Origin: Haemonchus contortus
Taxonomy: Eukaryota; Nematoda; Chromadorea; Rhabditida; Trichostrongylidae
Reading direction: 5' to 3'
Length of the DNA stretch: 64,000 nt
Assembly: GCA_000469685.2 (NCBI GenBank)
Contig: LS997566.1
Coordinates: 38,666,420-38,730,419, forward strand
The notes under the pieces were generated by a model. It did not search any database and was not told the origin of the DNA. It saw only the letters and a list, made by a program, of their open reading frames with translations. Position 1 is the first letter of the stretch, and every line of letters begins with the position of its first letter. This document shows positions 11,914-23,500 of the stretch, one piece after another. Position numbers and translations under genes: made by a program.

Positions 11914-14502
11914 ATGAGCGATGATGATAGCATCGACTTCGATATCACTATTTCTGGATCGAGGTATGTCTGCTTTACTTATATGGTTAAGGACAGTATT
12001 ACCTAAGGGCTGAGTTTTGAATGCTCGAAGACTCATTCCAAGCTAGAAGATAGTGGGCATAGTAAAAATCCAAAAAGGGAGTAATATTTAGGCAACTGAA
12101 GCTCTCGCTGGGCGTGACTCGTCCCATTTTTAGCCTTCACCTAGTGGTATAATATTAGTGATATGCTTACAGAACACAAACCCATTCCACCTCGATTTGT
12201 AAGAGCAAAGCGCAAATTACAAGGTCACCATCGATGAGCTTACGCTATCAGTTTGAATATCACCTAACTAAAAACCCTTCATCGGAAGTTTTGCACTTCC
12301 GGGCTAATTTATCCCGCATTAAAGAAGAACATTCAAGGGACGGTGAAATAGAGCTAGCTTGGACCTGAAGGCAATTGGTATCCGTTTCGCACCAAGTGAA
12401 AGGCACCGTTGTTGATGAAAATAGCTATGGGTCCACCTGTCAGTGGGGATCTACGAACCATAAAAGGCCACTCAGGGCATTGTCAGGTCTAATAACAGCT
12501 TGTATAGAACGCAATGGGGGTCGGGAAGCAGGTTACGCACCCATTGCCGCTCAAGTGTGAGTTCTTCTACCCGAACGGCCCTGTCGCGCTCTTTCAAGGA
12601 GAATAAATGAATTTTTGTGGAAGGTTACGGTAATTGGTAATCACTGTAATTACTGCTACAGCTTGCCGTGCAAATTTGGGTACAAGAACTGCCAACCTTG
12701 CTGAGGTTCTTGGAAGAGACGTACTCAGCAATCTTCTCGGGGCTAATGTCGTTCAAAACGGAGTTCGTTATTTGTCAATACGGTCAAATGATAAACATAC
12801 ATTGTCATTTCATTGGCCAAGACATTTATTTCTGCTCTGTTCTGCAGCGATGAAAATCTCGTCCACACATCCTCTTAACGATTACCATTACGTGGTTCGA
12901 CCTATAGGAAAAGATGTTTACGAAAGCCTTGTATTCCGCCTCTTTTTGTATTTTTTCCCAGCAGGTTTTCTCACTTTTTTCGCGACCCGCTGATTTGTGG
13001 AAAATTACCCTTCATAGAAATCGGTACCTTTGCAACAACTGTTGTTCAACTTAGTGCTGAAAGCTTGTGCACCTGAATCGAATTGTCTGGTTGTGTTGTG
13101 TGAAATACTCAGACGTATTTTCCCAGTTTCCGAGAAGAAATTGCTCTAAAAGTACACTGCAAACTTTTTGCCGATGAGAATAATCCGTAATGAGGAACGC
13201 GACAAAGCTGTCCGCATTTTTTTCATCGCTTCTTTTTTGATTAAGAAGGCTGCAGAATGTCTCCAAAAAAGCGAAGGAGGTAGACCTCAACAGGGAATGT
13301 TGCGATGTTGAAGCGAAGTGGGAGTTCTTAGGTGCATTCCATGAAACTGGGGAATCGCACTCGAGTAACCTGAAAAACAAAAGTTTATTCACTAGTAAAA
13401 CCTATGAAATGTGCATAAATTGAAAAATAGGAAGATGCTTGCCTTTAGGGCAATCGTTGCCGTTGTGGTTTTGTATTTAGTCGTCAATAGCACGATGATC
13501 GGTGGGGTTTCACACTGCAGTATAATAATATAATTAAATCCTTTATAGCTTCCCACATATGAGCAAAAACTAGAATATAAGGTGCGATGAGTGGGAAAGA
13601 TTTCTAGTGAAGCTATTAATATAAAATGACATCAAAGGAATCCTGAATTCAATAGAGGTTTCTCAGGCAATCGGTGGGCTTCCCAGCAACTCCTCCACCA
13701 CCATCACGAAAGCAGACATGGATGGATCGGGTGCATAGCCGGTTAGTTCGCATACGATGTACTTTATCGAAACATTCTCTAAGATCTCTAGTTCTTCTTC
13801 TTCAAATGGTCCCTATGGCACACGCGTAGTCCGCTAGAACATCGAATCCTGGATTGATCCGTCCAAGCTAAGCAACTTTCCGCCACTGCGGGTCCAGGGC
13901 CAGTTCTTTGGTACCACCTACGCCCGGGAAGTTAAGTGCACTGACTGTATATTGGTGGGCTCACCCTAGGTATTGTATAGGCGACATAGGCATTCAAAAC
14001 GCCTCTGAATGGAAGCCGAGTGCGGAGGCGCAACGCGATGTGGGATAGTACGACGACCTCAATCTCTTATATGGGGTTCTAATGGGATGAAATAAACTTG
14101 CAAGCTCAGAATGGTGCAAGTATGTCATCGTCACTATAAGCCAACTCTAAATGATTGGCAAAACCTTTCCCTGGAGGGTGGGGAAGGGGGGGGGGACAGT
14201 GGGGAAAGGGGCGGTAACAAAGGGCAAGGGACCCCATTAGCTGAGATTCGATTGAGTGATTGAGTGGAAGGTCTCTGCATTCTCTGCACGTAGTAGCCCC
14301 CAACCATATCTTCAGACAAATCCGGTAAGCATCAGGGTAACCCTTACAAATGTAGCGATGGATCCACTCACCATCTGCTCACATAATGAGAATCAACTAT
14401 TTTTTTTTCAGGTTGGCCTTCTGTGCCCTATGCGTATTCGTGCTGTTCATTGTTGTCGGATTAGTATTGCTGTTCTCGAATATTCAAGAACGTCCGCCGT
14501 AA
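11905..14502 (+). CDS. small single-pass membrane protein (spliced, about 50 aa)
   Basis: Exons: 11905-11963 (preceded by ACATTTTCAG at 11881-11890), a probable 9-nt microexon 14316-14324 (acceptor CATATCTTCAG, donor GTAAGC), and terminal exon 14412-14502 (acceptor with a T8 tract plus CAG). Phases agree with or without the microexon (AG|A...CG|G or AG|G). Start is ATG 11905 or the in-frame ATG 11914, giving 52 or 49 residues. The N-terminus is acidic (MSDDDSIDFDITISGS), then one hydrophobic helix (LAFCALCVFVLFIVVG, continuing LVLLF), then a short tail SNIQERPP and a stop. The microexon adds a basic patch just before the helix, which would affect membrane topology. There is no signal peptide; it looks like a tail-anchored or type II microprotein. 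I do not recognise the family, so function is unknown. The splice signals and the clean membrane segment are seen; translation is inferred. Confidence 0.6.
13840..14075 (+). mobile_element. tRNA-derived SINE copy, diverged
   Basis: Aligns with the complete SINE at 37488: it shares GCACTGACTGTATATTGG-like and CATTGTATAGGCC-like segments, a CGAGTGCGGAGGCGCA tail, and a degraded head. It lies in the long intron of the small membrane-protein gene. Confidence 0.5.
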
Positions 14503-15060
14503 TAACTACCGGTTCATGAACTAATCGAATGCTCCCATATAGCTCTAAATTACCTGGTCATTTTCGGGAAGTGAATTACTGTGAAGGAATTTCTATCCTT
14601 CGGTTTGAGGAGTTGTGCTTCCTTCAAGAACATTCCGCCCAAGTATATTTATATACACTTTTTTACAAATTTTCTACTCAATTTCGTTGGATAATTAGCA
14701 TAACCGAACAAAAATCTGATGAAGTTTTAGCTGTTTCACATTGAAATGGATCTCTCATATACATTCCTGTGTAGTTTCTTATAGAGCAGGTTGTTCAGAC
14801 CAATTCTACCTTAAGTTTCTGGTATTTCCAATGTCATATATTGTATTTCTGCTTCCGTATTCATTAACTTGTATAAAGTTCCATTTTAAAATGGTGAACT
14901 GAAGACATCTGAATGTCCTTTCCGTTCTACGCATGGGTATGGTGGAGGTGAGGATCTTGTGTGAGAGGATTTTTTCTCAAGGGTTGCGTTGCTCTCTGCA
15001 AGCGAAGCGAGCCATCCAGTATATAGGATGTTTTCTAGAGAGCCAGCACTTCAGATCATG
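14503..15060. other. 3' flank of the small membrane-protein gene
   Basis: Probable 3' UTR then intergenic DNA. No AATAAA is obvious close to the stop, and no other gene is seen. Confidence 0.3.
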
Positions 15061-16110
15061 CGGTCTTTTGATAGACTATGAATTTGCTTGGCGATGACTA
15101 CATGCAAAAGGATAAGTCGCGAAAGAGACGGCGAAAGATCTTACAATTAGAGGATAAAAATCTTATTCCTCTGAAATCGTGAAGCTCATACTGGAAGATC
15201 TCCAGCTACAGCAGCATTTCGTCGAGATAGTGTGAAGGAAGTTTTAGGAGGCCTGAGGAAGTAGGAATGTATCATAGACTTTCCTTTAGAACGCTTCGCT
15301 GTTTAAAGGCACGGTTCACGATAAACAAAGATTCTTCCTTTAGAAATACTCAGCGCCCCCCTTGGGTGGTAGAAGGGACCCCCTCGCTCCCACAATCTCG
15401 ACGCTTAGGGCATAGTGGAAGCCCCGTTGCTGCCGTAGTTCGCTTTCCCGCCCCTTGATCGGTGTCACGTTAGACGAATGTCGAGACAATACAGATTGTT
15501 ATTGTTCGTTCTAGGACCCACGCACAATCAGCTAATCGCCGAGTGATGAGACGATGTTTTCTCCCATTCTTTTCTTCCTCTGTTTTCTTTTTTGCTGCCG
15601 CGATCCCTTATTTAATTTCCTACTCTTAGAGGCTCAAAAAGGTGAGCTACTTTTGCTGTTACTAGGGTTTTTTGTTTATTTATGCTTATAAGTGAATGAA
15701 CTTTAGCTTACCATTGTCTGTTATTCGCACCAGGACCCACACGAGTGAATCGCACTGTTCAGCTCGTCCGGACGCCCCACTCTTCTTCATTTTTCTGGTT
15801 CCATCTCGCCCAGCCCCTTTTAAACGGTTTTTCTAAGCATTTTTCACTTTGGAAATACCGATGCACGCAGTTTTCTCACCTCAGTCGCACTGGTTTCGAT
15901 TTCGTCTTCCATTTTTCATCATAATCTGGATTACCCGAAATTATCGTGAACTGTGCCTTTAAATCGCACCACCAGTGCCCTCAATAGCAAAACAAAAATA
16001 TGGTTGCGCTCGAATTGCAGAAACCATATCGGTCATGCAAAGTGCTCGGCATTTTCTTCTTATTGTATTATTTTTGCGTAAATGAGAAGGAGAGATAATC
16101 TGCTGAGGGA
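15060..16110 (+). repeat. segment duplicated upstream of both SCOT genes (copy 1)
   Basis: Aligns with 35095-35505: shared blocks include GCGGTCTTTT, AGGATAAGTCG, GATAGACTTTCCTT-like and TCATGCAAAG, with many substitutions. The 655-bp TIR element at 15306-15959 interrupts this copy and is missing from the other. It marks the upstream reach of the ancient tandem duplication. Confidence 0.6.
15306..15959 (+). mobile_element. TIR element family, long class, complete reference copy
   Basis: 654 bp. Left end AAGGCACGGTTCACGATAA, right end TTATCGTGAACTGTGCCTT, flanked by TA at 15304-15305 and 15960-15961. The paralogous site near 35325 is empty, so the insertion boundaries are visible. There is no coding capacity: a non-autonomous element (MITE) with the TA target typical of Tc1/mariner-type transposition. 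Confidence 0.85.
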
Positions 16111-16260
16111 AGGCCATGAATGGCTATAAATTTTCATTTGCATTAGATAATGGCTCATTACTAGTATTCCGCGTTTTCATTGGGGTAACGTCTGCACATA
16201 CATTTCTTTGCTCTGTTATCGCTAGAGTCATTATAACCATTGAACCACCCATAGAGTTTC

Positions 16261-16363
16261 GGTGCATCGGCTAAAATCAGTCGCATATCATAAGAGGCAC
16301 CAGAAAATTTTGGTGTATCCGCTAAAGTAAGTCGAATGTCCTAAAAGGCAGAAACATAAATTT
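16261..16363 (+). repeat. two-unit tandem repeat, about 51 bp
   Basis: GGTGCATCGGCTAAAATCAG at 16261 and GGTGTATCCGCTAAAGTAAG at 16312 start two diverged direct units. No coding meaning seen. Confidence 0.6.
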
Positions 16364-18850
16364 TACAGAAGCTAGAAAAAATGTAAATCGATAAGAATAG
16401 GACGTTGCTCTATAATTTTTGGAAGGTAATCAAACAGACAACAAGGTTTTATCATAAACTTTCAAGTAACATTATATTATAAATTTCATCTTAAACACAA
16501 CACAGGAATAATGGTACCCCACACCTATAGAAGACTCATCATCTCAAGTTCCATAAAGAATATAGCGGCACGCTATGAAACCTACACTTGTGAGGCCAAA
16601 TACCCCAGTGTAGATAAAAATCCTACGAAAAGTAGGTTCACGATTGCGCTTTTCCGAAGCGGCCTTAGCTTGTTAGAGCTAGAGAAATGTTGTAATGAGA
16701 TAAGGGAGTAGTAAAAATCATGCATATAATTCTTAAGGGAAGAACATACTGCTTGAAATAGAGCAAATCGAGAAGGAATGAAATATCCATCAGGTAATGA
16801 CCGACGCGGACAAGCTCGATTACATGCTTTAGGTACGGTTAGATGTGCTGGGACAGAAAGTCCATTGAACTAGGCTACACTTTCTGAAGAGTAATTAACG
16901 GGGAGAAACCCACATTTCTCAAAAGGGGATAGTACTGGCGCCGTAGAAAAGTAGAGGCGGAAGTAGAAAACTACAACTAGTTAGTTCGAATTCTCCAAAG
17001 TAATTACGCTAACATTTGCGTGGATAGGGCCAAATATTCCAGAAGTTGATAAATTTGAGGTCAACTGAGAGCTCGGCAGAAAGTTGCTAAGCAACTTTCG
17101 ACCAAATAAATGTTTTAGTCCATCAAAGGATATAACCAGGCTACTACGTAAAGGAACCTTGCTTTCATTTGAAGAAGGAGATCGCCAGTAATCAGTACGT
17201 GTATTATTTGACAATCAACTTGCGCCCCGAAATTAACGATCAGTGATGCCTTTCCTTAGGGGTAATCACTATCGTTTGTAAGTAGGACCACAACGGATCA
17301 AAGTCGTCACCGAAAGATACTCAGAGGTGAGAACAGGCACTGGACGTATGGTTCTTCAAGTCATAGCACCTTTATCTGCCTAAGAGCACATTGCTCCCGA
17401 TGTTGTCAAAAGCATCACATATCGTTGTGCGTCAAGCATTACGATGACATCACGAAAGTTCAAAAGTATACCGAAAACCAAAGAAATTAAGGTGGATCGC
17501 GGTAGCCGTAATCCTACCCAGTGGAACTATAGAGATGAGCCATTCAGACCTATTCTGATAACAAAAGAGCACCAGTGATGGATAATCAAACCAGAATGGA
17601 ATCACTTAGAGCAGGAACTTCTCTGATATCAGATTTATACGGGAAATGGAACTCAGTCGGCCCCAAATGTAGAGCAAGGCTGCCAAGCAGCTCAGGTTGT
17701 CTCAGTGACTGCTGAAGGAAACCTGAAGATCTAGAGAATGCAGAATTACGAGAAAGTGCTCTACTTCTCTGAGATGGCCGCCAGTTATAGAACTGGGTCT
17801 TGCTGAGCGGTTCAGTCTCCCTAAACCCATATCCGAAATTTGCAGAGCTTGGGGTATCGCTGGATTATTGCCCGCTTTGAAAGCCACATAGCTACTGCAA
17901 AAGTAGGCAAAAGGTTTAAAGAAAAGCTCAACCTGGAAAGTCTCAAAAAACCGGCGTCAGATTGACTATTGTAGCAGTTATTGTAGCTATTATGCTAGGA
18001 AAAGGAGTATCTCTTTAGTAGCTCAAATGTGCGCAGAAACACCAACGCCTTCACAATTTAGAAGACTCAAAATTTACCGTGAATTACTCTTGAATCAGAA
18101 TCCCACAGCAAAAACTTTTTAGGGTCCTCATAGTGCGAAGATTTTCGGGCCTACCGTATACGGAAAAGGATGCTTTTAGAGGAGCCTACCAAAATACGCT
18201 GTGAAATGACGGCAAATGTGAACATCTGTAATATGCCTCCCTGCCAAGCAATAACGGTCTATAAAAGCAAATAGGTTCAGTTCATCATGTAAAAGTTATG
18301 TAGTCGAAGCACCCACGAAATTGTTCATAAACAACATCTTGCGATAAGAAATTAATGAAGCTATAAAGCGTCTAAATAGAAGCAGGTCGATCTCGCTCAC
18401 GCCACATATTATAGAACCGTCTCCGCGGAACCCAACGTAAACCAGTTGTGAATGTGAATTTTACTTGTTCAGCTGTGCAAACCGAGGTTTAGCAGTACTT
18501 TATTAGGCTTACATTGCGGCGCATCTGCCTTCTTCGGAGCCAAAGAAATATTTGGCCAAGCACTATTCTGATCTACACAGTGAATTTGCCTGAATTCTTG
18601 CTACTCGACGTATACCAGTGAGCCACACAACAGCAAATCATATCACCAGAGTAAATTGCGTACATTTGCAGTTGCAGAGCATTTGCAAGGGATCATTAGG
18701 GCATCACAAACAATGCCCCCACGGTGACTTCTCTTCTGAGTGCCATAGTTCACTCATTTTAGCAGGCCTGATGATCGTTTTGTCGAATCTCCGTAGGGTA
18801 GTTGAGGCGCTTGGTCGGGTAGTCATAAATTGCTTCGATCTTTCCAGACT

Positions 18851-18877
18851 CTGAAGAAGGCGATCCACGCCGAAACG
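18851..18877 (+). ncRNA. hammerhead-ribozyme-like core
   Basis: CTGAAGA, a 4-bp stem GGCG/CGCC with loop ATCCA, then GAAAC: the order and spacing of the hammerhead catalytic core around stem II. Flanking stems I and III are not convincing. Such motifs occur in Penelope-like and other retroelements, so this may be a retroelement remnant. Confidence 0.25.
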
Positions 18878-19633
18878 TAAGCCGAAACAAAAGTTTTCTA
18901 TCAACCTCGTCCGAGTTCAAGCAGAGAAAACCAACCTTTGCACCATGCCCAGGTTCAGAGATAGCCGTAAATGGCGTGATTATTAGATTGAAGAGATCAG
19001 GTCCGACGGTGTATTCGCAACCGCCTCTGTAGTGCTGCGGCCTCGTAGATTGGTTATCTTCGAGACACTAGCATGTTTCACTTTGGTTGGCTACTTTATT
19101 GTTGTTCTCCGATTCATTTATATATAAAAGGCGACGGAATCTTGAGACGGAATGAGACCATACCCCACCCTACTAAGGAAACTACCGCTTAGGTTACTAT
19201 TCATTTGAACATTCCCGTTTCCAACGCTATAACCTTTTACGCATATGCTATGTAAATAGTACGATTGATAAATCAGTATGATCATTGAGTAGACGGTGTT
19301 ACCCCCACTCTACACTTCCAACAAACTCCAATGACGGATTCATCGCAAAAATAAAGCAATATTGTTTCGAGCGTTGTGAGGATTGACGATGATGTGCCAG
19401 TTACTTGGACAACACGTACAATATGCGGATTCCTTCTGAAGAGCGTAATATGGCAGGAGACCTGATCTGCTCGATCAGTACCAATCATTAGGTAAACGTT
19501 GACAGGTGTGAAATATTGCCGAAGAGAAGCACTTTATGCATTCATCTCCTTCAAGCTCGTATTATTTTTCTTGCTGCAGAACTAATTCTGTTAACTTCAC
19601 AATAATGCCTCTCTCTAACCTCAACAGGTATGT

Positions 19634-19869
19634 GTACGAACGTGCGTCCGAGGGTGCGCGCGGCAAAGTTAAATAATGATTTGAACGAGTTCGGCGCCTA
19701 TCATTGGGGCCCAAATTTGAGATAGAGTGGATTAGGAGGATCATCTGACCCTTCTAAACTACGCTACTTCGAGTTTGCGCTCCGAAAATTGGTGGCGCCG
19801 CAGTCATACAAATCGTCACGTTCTTTGCCGCGCAATTTGCCGCGCGCACACTCGGGCGCACGTTCGTAC
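19634..19869. repeat. short element bounded by 34-bp inverted repeats
   Basis: GTACGAACGTGCGTCCGAGG... at 19634-19667 is the reverse complement, with two mismatches, of 19836-19869. The arms are G+C rich (GCGCGCGGCAAA inner end) in AT-rich surroundings and enclose 168 bp. Probably a small fold-back or MITE-type element. Confidence 0.55.
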
Positions 19870-20490
19870 CGTCCCCCAGCCTCAACTGCCAGAAACCTGA
19901 AAATCCGCACTGCAGCCACGATGCGACTGCATTCAATCATCAAGAAAAGTGACTGCCGAGGTGTCATATAGACATTTTTTATCATGTTGTCATGAACACA
20001 TGTTCTTTTAAGTCCCCATTTACTGCAAATTTGCCAACGGACTTCAACTTGACCCACATTTCCAAATGGTGCGGGGTCACGCGAGACCACCAAAAGGTGT
20101 GCTCCTTTCTTCATCCACTGACATCGTCAAGAAAAAGACGTAGGTCGTGTTGCATTAGGTCATTGCTATTATTCCACGTTTTTGTTGTCCGCACTTACGT
20201 TGCATCTAGTGTATTCTTCGCTCCGTTATCACCATAGCTATTGTAACCCCTTGCCCGCCCATATACCTTCCTATTACAGAATCTTAGTCAACTTCCATTC
20301 CCGATTGGTCCTTTGAATTCTAGTAGGCCTAGTTGAATTCGACATCACTTCCGTTATTGACTGGCACATTGAATGTATGTTCTTGCACTGTACAGGTCTA
20401 GTTATTCAGTAACTTTATTTCGTTAATTTCCTCCATCTCATTTACGCCGATAACTCTTTTGTTTTAACGACATAGACCAAAGCCTCATAT

Positions 20491-20501
20491 TCAGGAGAGA
20501 A
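20491..20501 (+). promoter_or_regulatory. acceptor 7 nt upstream of SCOT copy A start
   Basis: ATATTCAG ends at 20494, 7 nt before the ATG. The equivalent place in copy B has GTTCCAG ending 8 nt before its ATG, and about 60 bp upstream also align between copies (TTTTAAYGACATAG block). Such a short 5' UTR after an acceptor suggests spliced-leader trans-splicing or a 5' UTR intron. Confidence 0.5.
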
Positions 20502-23500
20502 ATGGTCTTGACGCAAATAGGTAATCTTCCATTCAGACGTTTTTGTAAAGTAAGTCTTATGACGATGCTTAGTTCTTGCGAAAGAAAGACAAGTTTCGGG
20601 AGAGACTTTGACAGAGATCGTTCTTGGCCTTCGTTTACCGCTTTTCAACATCGACATGTGCTCAAGCGAAAATCTACCCAGATGCAAAGGAAGCTGTTCG
20701 AGATATCCCAAACAACGCAAAATTGCTTGTTGGAGGTGGGTGCTTTATTCTTACATTTTGCTCACGATATTTGACAACTTGCTTTACGACATCTATTATT
20801 CGACACGTGACAAACACGGATACTCACCACTCTACTGAAGAAAGTGGATATTGTGTATGGCAAGTGACGCCCTATCTCACATTCATGGTCACGGGTTCGA
20901 TCTCCTGGTCGATACCTGCCCAGGTCATCTGACGCAGAGTTGTCCATCAGGGGTGAAGAAAACGAGAAAACCTATAGAAGTTTCAATTTTTAGTCTCTTT
21001 TTGAACAACTACTCATTTAAAATGTTGGATGAGGTCATGACAACGAAAAGGGTGTCTGTGAGAGAATTCATCCGCTGCAGAGAATAAGTGCAACTGCACA
21101 GAGGGTCGTATCTACTACAAAAGCGCATAATTTGAAATGATGTCAGGCTGTACAAGACCGTCAAATCTGCTTTTCGTTTGAGCATTGAACAGTACAGGCA
21201 ATGAAGCCGTTTTTGTCCATCATTCTGCTCAATATATTTACATTTTCCGATCAAGCAATGCCCCTCAGATAACTTGCTCATCAGTCTGGGATACCAATAA
21301 GGGAACCAGTGAGAAACTTTAAAGAATATATTCTTCGAGGTAGGTACTGCCCGTCGTAGGAGGTTGCGGTTCGATTCAAGATGGTTCAGTGCCCGAAAGA
21401 AAAGGTGATAAGGAATGATCCCGGGTTCAATGTTGGAGATCCTGTTTTTTGTGGTGATAAGACAGAATTAATAACAGCCTGCTTAGGACGTGAAGAGTTT
21501 GAGGATAAAATTCAATAGAACCACAGTTTATGGATGGAAGTCTGGTTCCAGTGTTGGTCAAAGCTCACACAAAAGCGACGGATGGGTTTCGATGGACCGG
21601 CGTAGAGGAAAATTAAATTTGTTTTTCATAAACTCTCCTCATTCTCATGCTATACCACCCTGCTTTTACCATTCCGCATTATCCAGGGTTATTGAGTGGA
21701 ATACAGGATAAGCTTGGCGGATTCAAAAGCACACTGAGCATACGTTTTTGTTAAGCACAAAAAAATGAGCTTTGAAGCCTACGGTTGCTTCTCAGGGTGC
21801 CATTCGTTTGAACAGCACCGTTCGTAATTAAGCAATGAAAAAGTGAGGCATGAAAATTGTTAGTTCTTCAGAATAAGGAAACGTAAGGGAGGAAATAAAA
21901 CTCATTTGACAAGGAGATAAGTTACGGTTTCATTAAGCACTTCCGCTGATTAGTTGCAGAAAACTCGTAATGCTCTGAAAAACGATTTTCCTAGGCTTCG
22001 GAACATGTGGTGTACCAGAAAACCTCATCGCTGCGTTACGAGAGACTGGGCAGAAAAATCTCACATGTGTTTCGAATAATGTCGGCGCTGACAACTGGGG
22101 ACTGGGACTTCTTCTCGAGAAGCGACAGGTTTAGTTATTTATAACATTTCTATAGTCACCAGTCTTCTTCTCTTTTGCTTATCGCATCAGCGGATAGGGT
22201 TCCAAACAGAGAAATCTGAATTAAGCACATCTATTTCATCAGTATTGTGGATTGGTTGTGACTTCGGAAGAGCAGAAGAGTTTGTTGCACCACCGATGCA
22301 AGTTGCGCAGAACAAAATGAGTTTCACGACAACAATGCTCAAGGAGTCGCTGTAGTCAAGAAGGAAATTAGCCATCAAAGAAGTCTTGAACACCGACACA
22401 TTTTGTGAGAGAAGTAGTCTGTCATGTGTTGGAGCTGAATCGTGTCGAAATCCTTCGCTTATATCCTGTGAGAGTCCAACTGCTGTGACATTAAATAATG
22501 AAGGCTGATCTAATCAGAAGTTGGCCGAATTTGTAAAGCCTAAAGCCAGGCCATCCCTCATAAAAATATTCATGCGATGAAGAGGTTACAAGAGGAACTC
22601 CAAAAGGACAGCCTGAAATCAATAACTCATGGTCCGCACTCTACGGGCCATACACCCTCCAATTGATTTCGTTCGAAAATTTAAAGTAACGTCTACATGA
22701 AAAGCAGTAAAATAATCAGGATCAGCCCAATAAGGGGCAACCAATATCTTTCGATTAGGAGTTGTGGGAAGGATCAACGATTAGTGAACCTAATCGACAG
22801 CAATAAAGGCTAATGTACTGTTTGGCAGAACTCCAATAGTTAATGGTTGGAGTTTGTGACCGACCAACAAACAAGAGCATTTAACCGAACAATTTATCCA
22901 GCAATTTACAACGAACCGCGATATGAAACTGAACAACGATACAGAGAAAATGCCAAAAATTGTTGAGCGCTGGCACCGAGTCCAAAATGGTTCCGTCGAG
23001 GAGGGCAGCTGCCGGGGCAGGTCCGCGGAAGGGTGGGCTTCGAGTCGAAATCAGAATAAGAATAATTCTCTGAAGGTCGCTCCCGTGTATACTCTCTGAT
23101 GCCTGTGAATCAATAGGTCATACTAGATCCCTCTCAGTCAAATCTCTACCAAGCACGCCGCTTGCGTGTGTAAGTTGGCTCTTCCGACACTAATTCACTG
23201 AAACTATGTTCGGCTGGACAAAACCCAGCATCAAACAATCACCAAAAATGTATTGTGTATATATCAAGATTTCTTCATGAACTTATCACACGATGAATGT
23301 ATGTAAATGTTGTGTGACCCTAATAGTATTGCCAGTATTGAGAATAGTCTTATTATGTTGCTTGAGCACTATGAAAAGTCAGTGCTCTGTTTTGTTTGGC
23401 TACTTTTTTGTTTTATTATAGTAAAGATTATAGATCAAAAAGGTGATCGCCTCTTACGTTGGCGAAAATGAAGAATTTGCTAGGCAGTACCTATCTGGCG

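Larger units (their letters stand above)
16364..20490. other. intergenic sequence upstream of SCOT copy A
   Basis: No gene supported. A block near 16166-16254 recurs in direct orientation at 20171-20264, about 4 kb apart. A perfect 10-bp inverted repeat around one central A lies at 17079-17099 (GAAAGTTGCT arm). A TATATATAAAAGG string at about 19119 could be a TATA box, but no gene starts just after it. About 200 bp before the SCOT start (from about 20285) align with 36640-36849 and probably hold the shared promoter. Confidence 0.35.

Noticed and set aside
12634..12993. 119-codon plus-strand frame inside the intron of the small membrane gene
   Set aside because: No splice sites, start context or recognisable motif; composition does not stand out from surrounding sequence.
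20624..20932. Non-ATG start for SCOT copy A in exon 2 (TTG at 20624; likewise 36962 in copy B)
   Set aside because: An upstream exon with ATG, in-phase donor GTAAGT and CAG acceptor exists in both copies, so exon 1 is the real start.
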